Shown here one piece after another: positions 7,179-9,392 of a stretch of DNA of 9,392 bases (its first letter is position 1; every line of letters begins with the position of its first letter). The notes beneath the pieces are model-generated. The model did no database searches. It saw nothing but the letters and a program-made list of their open reading frames with translations, and was not told the DNA's origin. The position numbers and the translations under genes were made by a program. This stretch comes from Candidatus Iainarchaeum sp. (GTDB lineage Archaea; Iainarchaeota; Iainarchaeia; Iainarchaeales; DTGL01): NCBI GenBank assembly GCA_017608995.1, contig JAFCEU010000068.1:1-9392 (forward strand), written 5' to 3'.

Positions 7179-7774
7179 TTGCACACCTCCATTAAAGCGC
7201 CCACAACGGAACTTTGCATCTTATAATTATCTTTGATCTTAGAAAGTTGAACCGAGCTTGGAACAACGTATATTTTTATTTCCTCAGATTTTTCCGGATA
7301 TTTGCTTATGAAATCGCTAGTACCACGAAACAATTTGCTTGAAAGCTCCACTATTTTATTGCCTCTTTCTCCCATTTCTTTAAACATAATTATTCTATCG
7401 CAGACACCAGCGCCCAAGCTCCTAGCTTGCATACTTGCCTTTTCTAGCTTCTTTTTATTGAGCTGCATATCTGCAAAATCGGAATAGATAAGCGAAAGGT
7501 CTTTAAGCCAAGCCCCATCGGTTTTATTTGAAAAAGCCTTCAATTCGCTGCTGAGCTTCTCAAGTTGTGAATCTGAAAGCTTCGAAATACCAGAAATTGT
7601 TTGAGGAAAATATTTTGCATCTATTCCATATTTTTCCATAAGAGAAATGAATGCAACGTAATCTGAAACAAATGCTGGCTTTTGGGTAGAATATAGGTAA
7701 AAGAGGGCAAGCACAGCACATATAACTAAAACAACCACTAAAAGGTTTCTCCATCTATTCTCCAAACTACCCAC
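7175..7774 (-). CDS. Small membrane-anchored helical protein, first gene of the operon
   Basis: The product has about 199 residues. A short n-region containing ENRWRN is followed by one transmembrane helix (LLVVVLVICAVLALFYLY). After it comes a long, mainly helical, charged domain with heptad-like stretches (SKLSDSQLEKLSSELKAFSN; KKKLEKASMQARSLG) and two cysteines outside the membrane (GAGVCDR and the terminal EVCK), which could form a disulfide. The domain is probably extracytoplasmic. No family is recognised. The start is uncertain: in-frame candidates are TTG 7783, GTG 7774 and TTG 7765, none with a convincing Shine-Dalgarno site. A TATA box predicts transcription from about 7795, giving a nearly leaderless mRNA. 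The stop overlaps the next ATG as ATGA, so it is coupled to the large exported protein and may help anchor or assemble it (inference). Confidence 0.75.
   Translation of the reverse strand: MGSLENRWRNLLVVVLVICAVLALFYLYSTQKPAFVSDYVAFISLMEKYGIDAKYFPQTISGISKLSDSQLEKLSSELKAFSNKTDGAWLKDLSLIYSDFADMQLNKKKLEKASMQARSLGAGVCDRIIMFKEMGERGNKIVELSSKLFRGTSDFISKYPEKSEEIKIYVVPSSVQLSKIKDNYKMQSSVVGALMEVCK
7185..7190 (-). promoter_or_regulatory. Shine-Dalgarno site deciding the 7178 start
   Basis: GGAGGT on the minus strand lies 6 nt before the ATG at 7178 and has zero spacing to the GTG at 7184. This, with the ATGA overlap at 7175-7178, selects the ATG. Confidence 0.85.
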
Positions 7775-7816
7775 CGCCTGCAAACTGGCATTTATTCAAT
7801 ATAATAAAGAACCTTA

Positions 7817-7832
7817 CTATATAAAGCTTTCG
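7817..7832 (-). promoter_or_regulatory. BRE/TATA promoter of the three-gene operon
   Basis: On the minus strand CGAAAGC (7832-7826) precedes TTTATATA (7825-7818), a good archaeal BRE plus TATA pair. Transcription would start about 26 nt from the TATA centre, near 7795, just before the candidate starts of the first operon gene. This places the three genes 7774-3319 in a unit separate from the 7883-9071 gene. Confidence 0.65.
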
Positions 7833-7844
7833 TTAAGTTTATTC

Positions 7845-7876
7845 AAAAAATGAGAAAGAGGGCTAAAATAAAAATA
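7845..7876 (-). terminator. T-rich terminator of the 7883-9071 gene
   Basis: Just after the stop, the minus strand reads TATTTTTATTTT (7876-7865) and then TTTTTT (7850-7845), without an obvious hairpin, as expected for an archaeal terminator. It lies directly upstream of the next operon's promoter. Confidence 0.6.
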
Positions 7877-7882
7877 GGGGAG

Positions 7883-9071
7883 TTAGACCGATTGTGAGAG
7901 TAGGTTATCTAAGCATGCTAAGCATTGAATAATTGTGCTGCAGGCAGAACATTCGGAGGAAGGAGTTGGGCCTTGTGGTGGTTGCTCTGATGGTTGTTCT
8001 TCGCTCGAAGTAAAGTTTATAGCTACTGCCTGCGTTAACGCCCAACCAGCATTGCCAGTATTAGCAGGAATAACATATGCTTTAGCTCCGAGGTATTTTG
8101 TTGGCCAGCTGCGTGCATCGCTAAAGCTCACCTCCATCGTAAAGCTTCCGTGCTCATTCAAAGCAGCCAGCATATCAGCGGCAGCGTGCAGATCTATAGA
8201 AGGAGAATTGCTAAGCGAACTATTCTGCCACAGCCCAAATATTATCTGCTGAGCTGTACATTTGGAACTATCGATAGAAACTGTAACGCTCATTGGTTCT
8301 TTTGCCTCTACATCGTAATTTATTGAAGTTGGATCGCTATATGTGCGTCCTTGATAGCGTATCGAACTTATCCTAAAGTTGCATTCATTTTGTGCCAGCT
8401 GACTTGGGGGTGCTTGGCCCAATGCATTTTCCCTTGCATCCCTTCTAGCTTTCATTTCTGAGAAATACTGCGAATTTATTCTTAGATTTTTTATGATAAT
8501 ATCGTTTTCTTTAAACCAGCCTTCGCCTCTGCAGATAGTATCAAAAACTATTCCGCAGGTGCTTTCATAAGTACTTACTGTATGAACATCGTCGCTTTTT
8601 GGGAAAGTGTTTGCAGTTGGATTGCCGCACGAGCTCAAATCGTAGGAACCATCTATGAAAAAATTATTGCTTGGTGTCCATTTCCAAATATCAAAATAGC
8701 AGCTATCTTGCAACTCAGGATTACTCCAGTGGGGCTTTATAAACCAGAGCTCGCCAAGAAGCTTTACAACAAGGTAATCATCGGTTTTTGTATTCAAGTA
8801 GTGAGCGCCGCCTGCGCCTCCAAGCGAAGGAACAAAAGGTATCCAAAGATGTAAGGTCGGGTTTGCAATAAGGTAATAACTATCTTTAGGCTCGACTTTC
8901 CTTTTTCTACAACCTATTGACTCAGCACCGCCATGGCAAACAGAAGCATAGTAATAATTGAACGTGTCTGCCGATTCATCATAATACAAGTTGCTCAGGC
9001 TGGGCGCTAACAAAACCTATGAAAAAAAGCAAAACGAAAAAGATTAAGAATACCATGGAGTTTTTAATCAC
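7883..9071 (-). CDS. Exported cysteine-rich protein with the shared tail; frameshifted after the signal peptide
   Basis: The long frame (7883-9013) would have to start at a TTG and has no signal peptide. Upstream, a GTG at 9071 with GAGGTGA 7 nt away opens another frame encoding MIKNSMVFLIFF, a hydrophobic core and the cleavage motif FVSA-QPEQ, then hits TGA at 8981-8979. Removing one base between about 9000 and 8982 joins the two into a 395-residue exported protein, so GTG 9071 is taken as the true start. Residue numbers here count from the TTG. The body contains LHLWIPFVP, then a Cys-bearing region (C105, C129, C153, C161). A second region (about 211-344) with CNFRISSI, C252 and IIFGLWQNSSL distantly resembles the second half of the 3319-5013 product. 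A Glu/Pro/Gln linker leads to C355, C358, C364 and C367. The long frame holds 12 cysteines in all. No known family or catalytic motif is recognised. It has its own promoter and terminator. Confidence 0.78.
7886..7966 (-). repeat. Copy B of the shared cysteine-tail coding segment
   Basis: These 27 codons encode the same tail as 3322-3402 with Ala in place of one Thr. The identical 26-nt core lies at 7905-7930. The flanking linker (QPPQGPTPSSEC here, QPQGLTPSSEC in copy A) is also similar, with one codon of length difference, so the repeated unit extends slightly into the linker. Confidence 0.92.
8982..9016 (-). other. Window containing a one-base frameshift
   Basis: The signal-peptide frame is closed by TGA at 8981-8979, and the body frame is closed upstream by TAG at 9019-9017. 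The switch must therefore fall between them, most likely around CAACTTGTATTATG if the VSA-QPEQ cleavage region is kept. One base too many is present relative to an intact gene. Confidence 0.65.
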
Positions 9072-9078
9072 TCTTTTG

Positions 9079-9085
9079 TCACCTC
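9079..9085 (-). promoter_or_regulatory. Shine-Dalgarno site deciding the GTG 9071 start
   Basis: GAGGTGA on the minus strand lies 7 nt before GTG 9071. It is 22 nt from the in-frame ATG at 9056, too far to serve it, so GTG is favoured. It also gives the signal peptide a lysine-containing n-region. Confidence 0.75.
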
Positions 9086-9106
9086 AGTTAGAGCAAGGTA
9101 GCTGCA

Positions 9107-9124
9107 CTTATATTTAAATGCTTT
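9107..9124. promoter_or_regulatory. Shared divergent TATA region
   Basis: On the minus strand AAAGCA (9124-9119) precedes TTTAAATA (9118-9111), a near-ideal BRE plus TATA, predicting a start near 9088, right before the ribosome site at 9085. On the plus strand the same bases read CTTATATTTAAA and would start transcription near 9139, leaving a 20-nt leader with a ribosome site before the ATG at 9159. No second TATA-like element is seen in the 87-nt gap, so one element may serve both genes. Confidence 0.55.
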
Positions 9125-9148
9125 CTTGAATTAAAATTCTATCGTTGT

Positions 9149-9153
9149 AGGTG
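9149..9153 (+). promoter_or_regulatory. Shine-Dalgarno site for the 9159 gene
   Basis: AGGTG lies 5 nt before the ATG at 9159, which supports this start. Confidence 0.6.
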
Positions 9154-9158
9154 CTGCT

Positions 9159-9392
9159 ATGCTGGATGTTGCAATAATAGGTGCTGGCCCTGCTGGCTTA
9201 TCAGCTGCAATATATGCAAAGAGAAAGGGGCTTGAAGTTGAGCTATTTGAAGCTGGCGTCGCTGGTGGAATGCTCAATGAAGCAGTGCTTATAGAAAACT
9301 ATCCCGGTTTTGAACCAATAAAAGGGCTGGAGCTAGCAAACAAGATGCGCAGCCACGCGGAGCGGCTGCAAGTGAGAATAAATGAGGGCTTT
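9159..9392 (+). CDS. trxB: Thioredoxin reductase-like FAD/NAD(P) flavoprotein (3' partial)
   Basis: The first 78 residues are present and the gene runs off the window. MLDVAIIGAGPAGLSAAIYA is the N-terminal FAD-binding Rossmann motif (GxGxxG) ending in the ribose-binding acidic residue of VELFE. GGMLNEAVLIENYPGF corresponds to the GGQL...IENYPGF signature of thioredoxin-disulfide reductases, with Met replacing the usual Gln. The continuation (KGLELANKMRSHAE) also fits. Known members use NADPH (or another nicotinamide) and FAD to reduce thioredoxin or related carriers in the cytoplasm. The redox CxxC, normally near residue 135, lies outside the window, so a ferredoxin-NADP reductase-like member lacking it cannot be excluded. 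The gene symbol is tentative. It is divergent from a cysteine-rich exported protein, but any functional link is speculative. Confidence 0.88.
   Translation, partial: MLDVAIIGAGPAGLSAAIYAKRKGLEVELFEAGVAGGMLNEAVLIENYPGFEPIKGLELANKMRSHAERLQVRINEGF

Noticed and set aside
7560..7754. A 64-codon minus-strand frame starting ATG 7754 with GGAG six bases upstream.
   Set aside because: The site looks tempting, but the frame is an offset of the real gene, whose frame encodes a clear transmembrane helix and heptad-rich helices. The 64-codon product is a cysteine- and aromatic-rich mixture typical of a shifted frame.
8975..9000. A prfB-like programmed +1 shift at the TGA at 8981-8979.
   Set aside because: The codon before the stop is TTA rather than the CTT used in that mechanism, and there is no internal Shine-Dalgarno-like sequence just upstream.
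1..9392. tRNA, rRNA, CRISPR array, riboswitch or mobile element.
   Set aside because: Both strands were read for cloverleaf-like segments, regularly spaced repeats, transposase-like coding and structured leaders. None was seen, and the longest gap between genes is about 100 nt.

Overview
The window looks like an archaeal chromosome segment. The genes are AT-rich and biased to Lys and Glu. The putative promoters carry archaeal BRE plus TATA-box elements rather than -35/-10 boxes, the likely terminators are plain T-rich tracts without hairpins, and Shine-Dalgarno sites are good. The coding content is dominated by exported, Ig-like, cysteine-containing surface proteins with few recognisable families. 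A DPANN-type or poorly sampled euryarchaeal lineage would fit, but I cannot place it from this sequence alone.

Layout. (1) Positions 1-3290, + strand: two adjacent genes, the first cut by the window edge, encode exported stalk-like proteins. Each has tandem Ig-like modules of about 100 residues and a C-terminal membrane anchor, resembling the loosely defined COG1470-type membrane proteins. A pyrimidine-rich terminator follows. (2) Positions 3319-7774, - strand: a tightly packed three-gene operon read from 7774 down to 3319. It encodes a small membrane-anchored helical protein, a large exported protein that is frameshifted near 5257, and a 564-residue exported protein. The last two share an N-terminal motif and a paralogous domain. 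(3) Positions 7883-9071, - strand: a separately promoted exported protein whose signal peptide and body lie in different frames. (4) Positions 9159-9392, + strand: the start of a thioredoxin-reductase-like flavoprotein, divergent from (3) and sharing a TATA region with it.

The most striking feature is that the 564-residue protein and the protein at 7883-9071, otherwise only distantly similar, end in almost the same 27-residue tail (26 of 27 residues identical). The tail has four cysteines in the order C-x2-C-x5-C-x2-C and sits behind a Pro/Glu/Gln/Gly-rich linker. At DNA level it differs at about 18 of 81 positions, nearly all synonymous, so selection appears to hold the peptide. It lacks the hydrophobic helix plus basic cluster of known archaeosortase signals (PGF-CTERM and relatives). 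It is a candidate for an undescribed surface sorting, anchoring or cross-linking tag.

Taken together, the window reads as a cell-surface assembly locus: anchored Ig-like stalks on one side, and a set of related cysteine-rich exported proteins, two carrying a common tail, on the other. The functional link is an inference from context.
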